Below, in pieces: positions 26,926 through 35,723 of a stretch of 64,000 nt of DNA. The translations under genes and the position numbers were made by a program. This stretch comes from Flavobacteriales bacterium (GTDB taxonomy: Bacteria > Bacteroidota > Bacteroidia > Flavobacteriales > Flavobacteriaceae). Numbering within the stretch: the first letter of the stretch is position 1; the number at the start of each line of letters is the position of its first letter. A model generated the notes under the pieces. The model was not told the origin of the DNA and did not search any database. It saw only the letters and a program-made list of their open reading frames with translations. Location: the NCBI GenBank assembly GCA_011524905.1, contig WTJI01000022.1, positions 36,047 through 100,046 of the forward strand, given 5' to 3'.

Positions 26926-26933
26926 CAAATTTA
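26926..26933 (-). promoter_or_regulatory. -7 element of surE (TAAATTTG)
   Basis: An exact TAnnTTTG match on the minus strand, with the predicted start near 26919, about 17 bases before ATG 26902. A clear -33 TTG is not seen. It decides the surE start codon. Confidence 0.4.
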
Positions 26934-27039
26934 GGCATTCTACTTGGGAACTAGCCTTTCTATTTTAACAAAAACTTTTAAGACGAAGCCCACTATTTAC
27001 CTGCATTTTACTTATTTTAGAGGTTCAAAAAATTTTGCT

Positions 27040-29160
27040 ATGCGAATTTTAGGAATCCTTCTGAGTGGTCTGTTGAGCGGATGGTTGTTTTGGAATGTCT
27101 CATCGGCCCCGAATGCTACTGAAAAAGATGAACTGTTACTTGAGATTCTCAATTACGTTCTGGAAAGAGGACACTACGACCCAAAAATCATTGATGATAC
27201 TTTTTCTGAAAACGCTTTTCACCAATACTTGGAAGGCTTGGACGGACAACATCGTTTTTTGTTACAGACAGACATCAACACTTTCAAACGGTATCGCTAT
27301 GCGATAGACGACGAGTTTAAGGCTCACAACCTTAATTTTTTCAACATTAGCCATGAGCGCCTGCTTTCACGCATGAAGCAGGTCGAAAAGTTTTACCCTC
27401 AATTACTAGAGACGCCTTTCGACTTTAGCAAACCAGAGACAATTAGTTTGGATTATGAAAACTTGGAATATGCCAGTACCGTAACAGAACTAAAGAATCG
27501 ATGGAGAAAACGACTAAAACTATCAGCTTTAGATCGTTATGCAGATAAGAAAAAAGAAGAAAGGAAGAAAAAAGAAAAAGACAGCAGTTACATAATGCGT
27601 TCAGACCTAGAGCTGGAAAAAGAGGCTCGTGAATTGACCCTTGAGAATACCCAAGAGTACTTTGAACTGGTCAATGATTTAGAACGCAAAGATTGGTTTT
27701 CCATATATGTCAACGCCATAGTCATGCAATTTGATCCCCATACTTTCTATTTTGCGCCCGAAGATAAAGATCGATTTGACACGAGTATGTCCGGAAAGTT
27801 TGAAGGAATTGGAGCCCGATTGCAAAAGCGTAACCAAGAAGTTAAAATTGTCGAAGTCATTTCTGGTGGCCCAGTATGGCGTGGCAAACTACTTGATGTA
27901 GGTGATGCCATTCTCAAGGTAGCACAAAAAGACGAAGACCCTGTCGAGATAGTTGGGATGCGACTAGAAGATGCTATCAAATTAATTAAAGGGCCTAAGG
28001 GCACAGAGGTTCGTTTGACGGTAAAAAGAGTTGATGGCACCATCGAAGAAGTTCCAATTATCAGAGATGTGGTCGAATTAGAAGAAGTTTACGCACGTTC
28101 GACCATCATACAAAAAGGGGAAAAAAAATTCGGCCTGATAAACTTACCGAAGTTCTACATTGATTTTAAAGATTATGGAGAGCGAAATGCTGCCATAGAT
28201 GTGAAAAAAGAATTAGAGCAATTAAAAGCCAAAAATGTTTCAGGGATTGTTTTGGACTTACGAAATAATGGTGGTGGTTCACTCAAAACAGTTGTTGACA
28301 TGACGGGCTATTTTATCAAAGAGGGACCCGTAGTGCAGGTCAAAAGCACGGGTGGACGTAAGGAAGTTTTAAGCGATACAGATGTTGGTATTGTATGGGA
28401 TGGCCCATTAGTTGTTTTGGTGAACGAATTTTCAGCTTCAGCCTCTGAAATTTTAGCAGCTGCTTTGCAGGACTATAAGCGTGCCATTGTTCTTGGGAGC
28501 AAACAGACTTTCGGAAAAGGAACAGTACAAAATGTGGTTGATTTAAATCGTATCATCACTGGGAATACGCTTGGGGATTTGGGTGCTTTGAAAGTTACAA
28601 CTGACAAATTTTATCGCATAACTGGCGAGTCAACCCAATTGGAAGGTGTAAAAAGTGATGTTGTTTTTCCAGATCGGTATCAATACGTGGAGATGGGTGA
28701 AAAAGATCAAGATAACCCCTTGGCCTGGGATAAAATTACGCCAGCCAATTATACGACTTGGAATGCTACATACAACTATGACTTTATTGTAAAACAAAGC
28801 CGTTATCGTATCCAACAAAATAAATTCACGCCATTACTGGAAGAACAAGCACGCTGGGTTGCCGACCAACAAGACGACTTTGAATATTTCTTGGACTATG
28901 ATTCCTTTGCCAACGATCAAAAGGAAGGTCAAACCAGATCTAAAAAATTTGAAGCACTAGATGATTTTGATTCTCAACTTCAATTTAAATGGCTCCCTGA
29001 AGCAGGAATGCTAGCCAAAGTAAACGAAGATTACACAGAAAAAAGAAATCGCTGGGTAGAGGCTTTGGATCGGGATTTTTATGTTAATGAAGCCGTTAAT
29101 ATACTGGATGATATGGGTATTTCCTTTAAGAGCCAACCGCTGTCTCAAAGAAAAAACTAG
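27040..29160 (+). CDS. prc: Carboxy-terminal processing protease (Prc/Tsp, S41A)
   Basis: A 706-residue periplasmic tail-specific protease. After a membrane or signal helix (residues 1-18) comes the Tsp N-terminal domain (to about 230), a PDZ domain (about 245-330, GIGARLQKRNQEVKIVEV) and the S41 catalytic domain. Ser467 (second Ser of SASASE), Asp478 and Lys493 (in FGKG) match the Ser/Asp/Lys set of E. coli Tsp. A DUF3340-like C-terminal region follows. An ATG at 26944 would add 32 residues before the signal helix, so 27040 is preferred. Substrates may include peptidoglycan enzymes or lipoproteins; none is shown here. An ABC permease gene follows 15 bases later. Confidence 0.93.
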   Translation: MRILGILLSGLLSGWLFWNVSSAPNATEKDELLLEILNYVLERGHYDPKIIDDTFSENAFHQYLEGLDGQHRFLLQTDINTFKRYRYAIDDEFKAHNLNFFNISHERLLSRMKQVEKFYPQLLETPFDFSKPETISLDYENLEYASTVTELKNRWRKRLKLSALDRYADKKKEERKKKEKDSSYIMRSDLELEKEARELTLENTQEYFELVNDLERKDWFSIYVNAIVMQFDPHTFYFAPEDKDRFDTSMSGKFEGIGARLQKRNQEVKIVEVISGGPVWRGKLLDVGDAILKVAQKDEDPVEIVGMRLEDAIKLIKGPKGTEVRLTVKRVDGTIEEVPIIRDVVELEEVYARSTIIQKGEKKFGLINLPKFYIDFKDYGERNAAIDVKKELEQLKAKNVSGIVLDLRNNGGGSLKTVVDMTGYFIKEGPVVQVKSTGGRKEVLSDTDVGIVWDGPLVVLVNEFSASASEILAAALQDYKRAIVLGSKQTFGKGTVQNVVDLNRIITGNTLGDLGALKVTTDKFYRITGESTQLEGVKSDVVFPDRYQYVEMGEKDQDNPLAWDKITPANYTTWNATYNYDFIVKQSRYRIQQNKFTPLLEEQARWVADQQDDFEYFLDYDSFANDQKEGQTRSKKFEALDDFDSQLQFKWLPEAGMLAKVNEDYTEKRNRWVEALDRDFYVNEAVNILDDMGISFKSQPLSQRKN

Positions 29161-29175
29161 TAGTGTTCAGCTTTC

Positions 29176-30228
29176 ATGAAAATTAGTCTGGGTGGTATAG
29201 TTAGCTTGATATACATTGGCATATTGACTGTACTCTCTGCTTTGGCTTATGTTTTGGCTCCTGATAATTCCCCCAATGCAAACCAAATGCATCTATCAAT
29301 TCATTCCAAGCCCCCCGGATTTAAAACAAAAATGCTTCTTTTACCCCTGGATGCTATTCCAGAAAAGGGGAGCATTTGGACGGGGAAGCCAGCTACGGTA
29401 GAGAAGATTCCAATCAAATCGTGGCGCATAACCTCCGAGCAGTTAGAAATTCAAACTTACGGGACGGCTGAGGGCTATTTTAAGCCTATTCCAATCGAGC
29501 GATTTTCAGATTCAATTCTAGATAAAGCAAGTTTTGAACAAAAATGGATCAGTAATCAGGATTTTATTTTGGGTACGGATAAATTTGGCCGCGACTTGCT
29601 CAGTCGGCTTCTGATTGGTTCTCGAATATCTTTATCAATAGGTTTTGTAGCAGTTTTTCTGTCCCTATTAATTGGAGTTGTTTTAGGGGCATTGGCTGGC
29701 TATTACGGCGGTGTCTTAGATCGAGCTATTATGGCTCTAATCAACATTGTCTGGTCTATCCCAACCTTGCTTTTGGTCATTGGAATTACCCTAGTACTTG
29801 GACGCGGTTTTTGGCAAGTCTTTATTGCAGTTGGTTTATCTATGTGGGTAGAAGTTGCTCGTTTGGTCAGGGGACAAGTTTTGGCTGTGAAAGAAAAAAC
29901 TTTTATTGAGGCGGCTACAGCATTGGGATTTTCTGACATAAGAATCATATTTAAGCACATACTTCCAGTAATGACAGGCCCAATTATCGTAATTGCATCG
30001 GCAAATTTTGCTAGTGCTATATTGATTGAGAGTGGGTTGAGTTTTTTAGGCATTGGTGCTCAGCCGCCAATACCTAGTTGGGGAGGGATGGTCAAAGAAC
30101 ACTTTCGCTATTTGCTTTTGGGAAAAGCATATTTGGCCTTGCTGCCAGGGGTGGCGATCATGAGCTTGGTTCTGGCATTTATGACTCTAGGCAATGCCTT
30201 ACGAGATTATTTAGATGTGAAAACTTGA
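29176..30228 (+). CDS. OppC/DppC-type ABC transporter permease
   Basis: A 350-residue inner-membrane permease of the peptide/nickel ABC family. Helix 1 (about 5-27) is followed by a roughly 100-residue non-cytoplasmic insert, then the LGTDKFGRDLLSRLLIGSRISL signature and five more helices; the EAATALGFSDIRIIFKHILP segment is the EAA loop that docks on the ATPase. No partner permease, ATPase or binding protein is nearby, so the rest of the transporter must be encoded elsewhere. It is 15 bases behind prc and convergent with rodA. Confidence 0.9.
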   Translation: MKISLGGIVSLIYIGILTVLSALAYVLAPDNSPNANQMHLSIHSKPPGFKTKMLLLPLDAIPEKGSIWTGKPATVEKIPIKSWRITSEQLEIQTYGTAEGYFKPIPIERFSDSILDKASFEQKWISNQDFILGTDKFGRDLLSRLLIGSRISLSIGFVAVFLSLLIGVVLGALAGYYGGVLDRAIMALINIVWSIPTLLLVIGITLVLGRGFWQVFIAVGLSMWVEVARLVRGQVLAVKEKTFIEAATALGFSDIRIIFKHILPVMTGPIIVIASANFASAILIESGLSFLGIGAQPPIPSWGGMVKEHFRYLLLGKAYLALLPGVAIMSLVLAFMTLGNALRDYLDVKT

Positions 30229-30233
30229 ACCAA

Positions 30234-31493
30234 TCACCAGTCTCTAAGTCGGTTGGCATCCATATTTAAATAAATGAAAAACATCATACTGGTTGCTAAT
30301 AAACTAGACCCCCCATAACTTACAAAGAGCAAAGGAATACCGATGGTGGGGATCATCCCCAATGACATGCCAATGTTGATGAGAAAGTGTACGAAAAGAA
30401 TACTACTTAAGCTATAGCAAAAAACTCTCCTGAACTGGCTTGTTTGTTTTTCGGCTTGGTATTGAATTCTTATGATCAGAGCTGCAAAACAGAGAACGAC
30501 AAAAAAACTGCCTAAAAAGCCCCATTCTTCACCGATGGTACTAAATATATAATCAGTGTGTTGTTCGGGTACAAAGTCACCTTTGGTTTGTGTTCCTTTT
30601 AAAAAGCCTTTGCCTTGAAACCCCCCCGAACCAATGGCGATCTTTGACTGATTGATATTGTATCCAATCCCTTGTGTATCTACTTCTTTCCCAAGTATGA
30701 TATTAAATCGATCGCGATGACGCTGTTCAAAAACATCATTGAAAATAAAATCTACCGAAAATGTAAACCCAGAAGCAAGAACGCCAAATAGAATAAAGGG
30801 CATTAATTTGGGTTTATATTTAAGCCGTTTTAGCAGAAAATATATAAGTGATAGAAGGACAATAATAAGCGTGATGACAATGGGAATTTCAAATAGTAAG
30901 GTCAAGATAAATACAAGCAGTGCACTCCCCAAAACCACCAAAAACAGGTAATTCAGTCCCTCTCGAAAAAGGACAAAGAAAAAGGCCCCGAAAACCAACG
31001 CACTTCCTGGATCGGGTTGGATAACGATGAGTAAAGCTGGAATGATTACAATAGCGGCTACTTTAGCCAGGGATCGGAAGTTTTTTAAATTAGTTTGAAA
31101 CTGAGAAATTATTTTAGCAAGCATAAGAGCCGTGGCTAGTTTGCTAAATTCTGCAGGTTGTAACTGAATGCCACCAAAGACATACCAAGATCGGGCACCC
31201 GAAATGGTTTTTCCGAAGACAAATAAACCAAGAAGTAAGACCAAAGCCGTTAAATAAGCGGGTTGTGTAAACTGTTCAAAAAATTTAACTCGTAGTGCAA
31301 GCAGGAATCCACCCGTTAGCAAACTTAACAATGCAAAAAACAATTGTTTACCGGCCGGATCGCTTAAACTCATTAAGCTATTTGACCCTTCAATGTAGGT
31401 GGCAGAATAAATATTTGCTAAACCGAAACAAACCAAAAGACAATAGAGCAGCAAACTGACCCAATCCACCCGGGCTATAACAGATTCGTTCAT
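30234..31493 (-). CDS. rodA: Rod-shape SEDS peptidoglycan glycosyltransferase RodA
   Basis: A 419-residue polytopic SEDS protein (about ten helices) that polymerises lipid II for cell elongation together with PBP2. SEDS marks include the QPAEFSKLATALMLAK segment, a large loop with PDPGSALVF and GFQGKGFLKGTQTKGDFVPEQHTDYIFSTIGEEWGF-type sequence, and the C-terminal GIPLLFVSYGGSS motif. Its ATG overlaps the mrdA TGA by four bases, so the two partners are translationally coupled. It ends the mre operon. Confidence 0.97.
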   Translation of the reverse strand: MNESVIARVDWVSLLLYCLLVCFGLANIYSATYIEGSNSLMSLSDPAGKQLFFALLSLLTGGFLLALRVKFFEQFTQPAYLTALVLLLGLFVFGKTISGARSWYVFGGIQLQPAEFSKLATALMLAKIISQFQTNLKNFRSLAKVAAIVIIPALLIVIQPDPGSALVFGAFFFVLFREGLNYLFLVVLGSALLVFILTLLFEIPIVITLIIVLLSLIYFLLKRLKYKPKLMPFILFGVLASGFTFSVDFIFNDVFEQRHRDRFNIILGKEVDTQGIGYNINQSKIAIGSGGFQGKGFLKGTQTKGDFVPEQHTDYIFSTIGEEWGFLGSFFVVLCFAALIIRIQYQAEKQTSQFRRVFCYSLSSILFVHFLINIGMSLGMIPTIGIPLLFVSYGGSSLLATSMMFFIYLNMDANRLRDW

Positions 31494-33352
31494 TGATTTA
31501 TTTTAAAAGGTTTGCCTGAGAAGGGTTTGTTATATTCTTCTAAAAGACTGCCATTGACAATTCGGTTTTCTAGCCATCGTCTTTTTACTTCTTTATTGAG
31601 GTATTTTTCTATCATCAGACTGGCGATTGGGGCGGCCCATCGTGCCCCCCAGTATCCATTTTCGACAAAAACCGCCAAGGCAATTTGTGGATTTTCTTTG
31701 GGAGCAAAGGCTATGAACATTGAATGATCGGTTAATTGTTGTTTTTTGCCATTGAGCAGCATAAAATTTTCAACGGTACCTGTTTTTCCACATACTTCAA
31801 TGCCTTTGATACGTGCAATTCGAGCCGTGCCATATTCAACTACTTTATGCATGCCATCTACAACGGTTTCGAAATGAACAGAGTCTATCGTTGTTTGTTT
31901 TTTCTCGTATTTTCCCATTTCAGAATCTCCACGGATTTCTTTCATAAAGTGAGGTTTTACGTAATAACCACGATTGGCAATGGCAGCCGTAAAGTTGGCC
32001 ATCTGAATGGGGGTGGTCAATATTTCACCTTGTCCAATAGCATTGGAAATGATGGTTGGAGCTTTCCAGCCTTTTTCTCCGTAGGCTCGATTGTAATAAT
32101 CAGCCCCAGGAATGTAGCCAGGCTTCCCAACAGCTAAGTCATAGCCGAGATAATTACCAAGACCAAAACTTTGAAGGTGTTTTTTCCAACGTTCTATACC
32201 TTCTTGGGGGGTGTCAAAAGCTTCAATGATACCCTTGTAGGTTTTCGAAAAATAGGAGTTACAAGATTTGTATATGGCTTGAGTAAGGTTGTTTTTTGTC
32301 CGAAGCGGGCAGTGGCATTCCATAAAAGCACCTCTGGCATAAAAATGACCTTTGTTGCAGCGAAATTGCGTTTTAGGATTCAGCACATCTTCTTGTAAAG
32401 CAATTAGCGCATTGAGAACTTTAAAGGGTGAACCGGGCGCATATTGTGCTTGTAGCCCTCTATCAAAAAGTGGTTTTGCTAAAGTGTCGAGTGACAATTC
32501 TCGATAATTGGCAGAGCGTTTTCGACCCACCAATATTGCTGGGTCATAACTGGGTGCACTAACTAAGGCAAGAATCTCACCAGAACTGGGTTCTAATGCT
32601 ACAATACCACCCCTTTTATTTTGCATAAGATGCTCTCCATATTCTTGGAGGGTTTCGTCTAGTGTCAAAATAATATCGTTGGCTTGTATTGGTGGCACAT
32701 CAAAACTTCCGCCTTCATAGCTTCCTATGATGCGATTAAATTTATCTTTTTGTAAAAACTCTTTGCCTTTGATACCCCTCAAATATTTTTCATAGTATTT
32801 TTCAATTCCTTGTCGTCCAATAAGTTCTCCCTTCTGGTAATAGGGGTCTTTTTTTAGGTCATTATTATTGACTTCACTTACGTACCCCAATACATTGGCA
32901 GCAATGGGCTTGCGATAATCACGCACAGATTTCTTTTGCAAATAGAACCCTTGATGCTTCCAAATCTTTTCTTGTAAAACAGCGTGAGTTTCTTGTGAAA
33001 GGGCACTGACAATAGTAGTGGGCAGCTTTCTTGAGTATTTTTTAGCTTTTCTTAACCTATTCTCAAATTCGTCTTTGCCAAGTTGAATTAGATGTAGAAG
33101 TTCCAACGTATCAAACTCGGTCAGATTCTCTGGGATAACCATCAAATCATAGGAGGGCTTATTCGTCACCAATAGTGCTCCATTGCGGTCATAAATAAAT
33201 CCCCGTTCAGGATATAATGCGCGTTCCACAACAGCATTATTCTGTGAAAGAGAAGAATAAAAAGTATTGACCAGCTGTAATTGGACAAGTTTTACAGCAA
33301 ACACAAGTGCGATGACTAAAGTAAGTACGGGAAGGAAAAAGGATCGCTGCAT
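31490..33352 (-). CDS. mrdA: Penicillin-binding protein 2 (peptidoglycan transpeptidase)
   Basis: A 620-residue class B PBP, the transpeptidase partner of RodA in side-wall synthesis. It has one N-terminal helix (about 5-28), a PBP dimerisation domain (RGFIYDRNG near residue 52) and a transpeptidase domain with the three active-site motifs: Ser308-Pro-Phe-Lys311, Ser363-Cys-Asn365 and Lys523-Thr-Gly525. The middle motif has Cys where many PBPs have another residue, which SxN allows. The ATG at 33352 shares one base with the mreD stop; a GTG one codon earlier is possible. Confidence 0.96.
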   Translation of the reverse strand: MQRSFFLPVLTLVIALVFAVKLVQLQLVNTFYSSLSQNNAVVERALYPERGFIYDRNGALLVTNKPSYDLMVIPENLTEFDTLELLHLIQLGKDEFENRLRKAKKYSRKLPTTIVSALSQETHAVLQEKIWKHQGFYLQKKSVRDYRKPIAANVLGYVSEVNNNDLKKDPYYQKGELIGRQGIEKYYEKYLRGIKGKEFLQKDKFNRIIGSYEGGSFDVPPIQANDIILTLDETLQEYGEHLMQNKRGGIVALEPSSGEILALVSAPSYDPAILVGRKRSANYRELSLDTLAKPLFDRGLQAQYAPGSPFKVLNALIALQEDVLNPKTQFRCNKGHFYARGAFMECHCPLRTKNNLTQAIYKSCNSYFSKTYKGIIEAFDTPQEGIERWKKHLQSFGLGNYLGYDLAVGKPGYIPGADYYNRAYGEKGWKAPTIISNAIGQGEILTTPIQMANFTAAIANRGYYVKPHFMKEIRGDSEMGKYEKKQTTIDSVHFETVVDGMHKVVEYGTARIARIKGIEVCGKTGTVENFMLLNGKKQQLTDHSMFIAFAPKENPQIALAVFVENGYWGARWAAPIASLMIEKYLNKEVKRRWLENRIVNGSLLEEYNKPFSGKPFKINQ

Positions 33353-33852
33353 CACTTAGTTTTATAAAAGCCCAAAATCAGCCATATAAGTATAAATGTA
33401 AGAACTGAAGTTAAAAAAGCATTCTTCATTATTTGGAAAAATGCCAGCCAGCTAAAATAAGAGATAGAATAATAAATCAACGCGTGAAGGAAAATGATAA
33501 GCCCCAGGTAGGTCAATTGATTACTTATTCGGGTCCCTTTAATCATGGCATAGGGAACATCGGCATTGATACCAAAACTAAACCCAACGATTAGCGGTCT
33601 CAGATAGGCTACAGTTAATGTCGCGATGGTATGTGCGCCAGCCGTACCCAAAATCAAATCAACAAAGAAGCCCAACGCAAAACTGTTGAGTATAAAAATA
33701 GATTGATTGCCATCTAAGCGATATCTAACCAGAAAGAGTAGGTAAACAAAAGGATTGATAAAACCAAAAAAGTCAATATTACTAAATACAAGAAATTGAA
33801 GTATAATCAAGACAAAAAAAGTAATTCCTATTTGTATATTTTCTTGCAGCAT
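33352..33852 (-). CDS. mreD: Rod shape-determining protein MreD
   Basis: A 166-residue inner-membrane protein with five or six hydrophobic segments, of the size and position expected for MreD, the membrane partner of MreC in the elongasome. Sequence conservation in MreD is low; the call depends largely on order (mreB-mreC-mreD-mrdA-rodA) and on the FVYLLFLVRYRLDG and FALGFFVDLILG segments typical of the Bacteroidota branch. It begins 6 bases after mreC and shares one base with mrdA. Confidence 0.9.
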   Translation of the reverse strand: MLQENIQIGITFFVLIILQFLVFSNIDFFGFINPFVYLLFLVRYRLDGNQSIFILNSFALGFFVDLILGTAGAHTIATLTVAYLRPLIVGFSFGINADVPYAMIKGTRISNQLTYLGLIIFLHALIYYSISYFSWLAFFQIMKNAFLTSVLTFILIWLILGFYKTK

Positions 33853-33858
33853 GACAAT

Positions 33859-34665
33859 TTATTTCACTAGAGAATCAAACGTAGCCTTGTCTTTATTTTT
33901 AATGACATAAACGTGATCAAGGTTCGAAAAATTGTTGAACAAAATAAGTTCTATTTGATAATATCTTTTTGAGGGTAATATTTCAAATTTACTCACTTTT
34001 CCTATAGGTATATTGCTGGGGAAATAAGCTGACATACCGCCAGTAACAACTGTATCCCCAACACTAACAGTATTGATAGTTGGAATATCAGATAGTTGCA
34101 TTTTGTTGGGAACGTCGCCATTCCAATAGAGGGAACCAAAAGCATTTCCTTTTTTGAGTTTGGCGTTGATTTTCAAATCGCGGTGCAAAATTGAAATGAC
34201 ACTAGCAAATTTCCGATTGGTTTGGTCAACAATACCGACAATCCCATTGGGTCCAATTACACCCATTTCAACGGAAAGGCTGTCATTTTTTCCTTTATCA
34301 AGAATCAAAAAATTTCGCACACCGCCAATACTATTTTTGATCACACGAGCAGGGATCAGTTCAAAAGAAGTGTTTAGATTGTAAGTTAAACTATCGGCTT
34401 CCCCTGGTGTTTTTTGAAAAGACAATAGCGATTTGAGTTTTTGATTTTCTTCGACCAAGCGTGCATTTTCTTTTTCTAATTGAAAATAATTTTGATAGCT
34501 GTTTCGCATACCCAAGAGTGTGCCTGATAGAGAGAGGCTCAACTGTCTAAATTGACTCTGGTGATAGGGACTTTTGTTTTGCAGGATGACAAATGAAAAA
34601 AAAAGCAGCAGTAGATAAATAAAAAAATTCCGATTTCTTAAAATCGCATTAATTATCTGTTGCAC
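33859..34665 (-). CDS. mreC: Rod shape-determining protein MreC
   Basis: A 268-residue bitopic protein that links MreB to the periplasmic synthases. A single N-terminal helix (about 14-27) is followed by a coiled coil (about 55-80) and the MreC beta-barrel domains, including ARVIKNSIGGVRNFLILDKG and GPNGIVGIVDQ. The start codon is GTG at 34665, immediately before the basic/hydrophobic N-terminus; there is no better ATG. It follows mreB after 6 bases. Confidence 0.94.
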   Translation of the reverse strand: MQQIINAILRNRNFFIYLLLLFFSFVILQNKSPYHQSQFRQLSLSLSGTLLGMRNSYQNYFQLEKENARLVEENQKLKSLLSFQKTPGEADSLTYNLNTSFELIPARVIKNSIGGVRNFLILDKGKNDSLSVEMGVIGPNGIVGIVDQTNRKFASVISILHRDLKINAKLKKGNAFGSLYWNGDVPNKMQLSDIPTINTVSVGDTVVTGGMSAYFPSNIPIGKVSKFEILPSKRYYQIELILFNNFSNLDHVYVIKNKDKATFDSLVK

Positions 34666-34671
34666 TTAGTT

Positions 34672-35691
34672 TTATTTTATCAAGATGGTTTTGTACCGTT
34701 CAATATTCTTTAATGCAATACCTGTTCCTCGGACAACTGCTTGAAGAGGGTCTTCAGCGATGTAAACGGGTAGATCAGTTTTGCGCGAAAGTCTTTTATC
34801 CAGTCCGCGAAGCAAAGCCCCACCACCAGCCAAATAAATGCCGGTATTGTAGATGTCGGCTGCCAATTCGGGAGGAGTTTGAGCCAAAGCTTCCATTATG
34901 GCTTCTTCAATACGGATGATGGATTTGTCTAATGCCTTGGCGACCTCGGTGTAAGAAATCATGGCTTGCTTGGGTTTACCAGTAAGTAAATCTCTCCCTT
35001 GCACCGACATTTCTTCAGGTGGGTTTTCCAAATCTTCTATAACAGCGCCAACAAGAATTTTAATTTTCTCTGCCGTGCGCTCCCCCACATACAAATTGTG
35101 TTTGCTACGCATGTAATTGACTATATCGTTACTGAATACATCTCCAGCAATTTTAACAGACTTATCACAAACAATCCCTGAAAGCGCAATGACAGCAATT
35201 TCAGTGGTTCCCCCACCAATATCAACAATCATATTCCCCTTGGGTTGCATAATATCAATCCCTATACCAATAGCAGCCGCCATAGGTTCGTGAATCAAAT
35301 AAACTTCCTTACCATTGACACGCTCTGCCGATTCCTTAACAGCACGCATTTCAACTTCGGTTATTCCAGAGGGAATACAGATAACCATTCGCAGTGAAGG
35401 CGTAAAAAATTTCTTTTTTAATGAGGGAATACTTTTGATCAGTTTGTTGATCATCTGCTCAGATGCGTTGAAATCTGCAATGACACCATCTTTTAGTGGT
35501 CGGACTGTTTTGATGTTTTCATGCGTTTTTCCTTGCATCATACTGGCCTCGTCACCGATGGCAATTATTTTATTTGTCGTCCTATCTATCGCAACTATAG
35601 AGGGACTGTTTACAACAACTTTGTCGTTATGTATAATTAATGTGTTTGCGGTTCCGAGGTCAATTGCAATTTCTTCCGTAAAAATCCCCAT
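34672..35691 (-). CDS. mreB: Rod shape-determining protein MreB
   Basis: A 339-residue bacterial actin that organises side-wall peptidoglycan synthesis along the inner membrane. Nucleotide-binding motifs are clear: DLGTANTLI near the N-terminus (phosphate 1), VDIGGGTTEIAVI (phosphate 2) and GGGALLRGLDKRL (adenosine). The start is ATG 35691 (MGIFTEEIAIDLG), matching MreB orthologues; a TTG three codons upstream is unlikely. It starts the mreBCD-mrdA-rodA series, 32 bases downstream of purH. Confidence 0.98.
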   Translation of the reverse strand: MGIFTEEIAIDLGTANTLIIHNDKVVVNSPSIVAIDRTTNKIIAIGDEASMMQGKTHENIKTVRPLKDGVIADFNASEQMINKLIKSIPSLKKKFFTPSLRMVICIPSGITEVEMRAVKESAERVNGKEVYLIHEPMAAAIGIGIDIMQPKGNMIVDIGGGTTEIAVIALSGIVCDKSVKIAGDVFSNDIVNYMRSKHNLYVGERTAEKIKILVGAVIEDLENPPEEMSVQGRDLLTGKPKQAMISYTEVAKALDKSIIRIEEAIMEALAQTPPELAADIYNTGIYLAGGGALLRGLDKRLSRKTDLPVYIAEDPLQAVVRGTGIALKNIERYKTILIK

Positions 35692-35723
35692 AGAGGTCAA
35701 GCGTTATTTGGTAAAGTTAGAAA

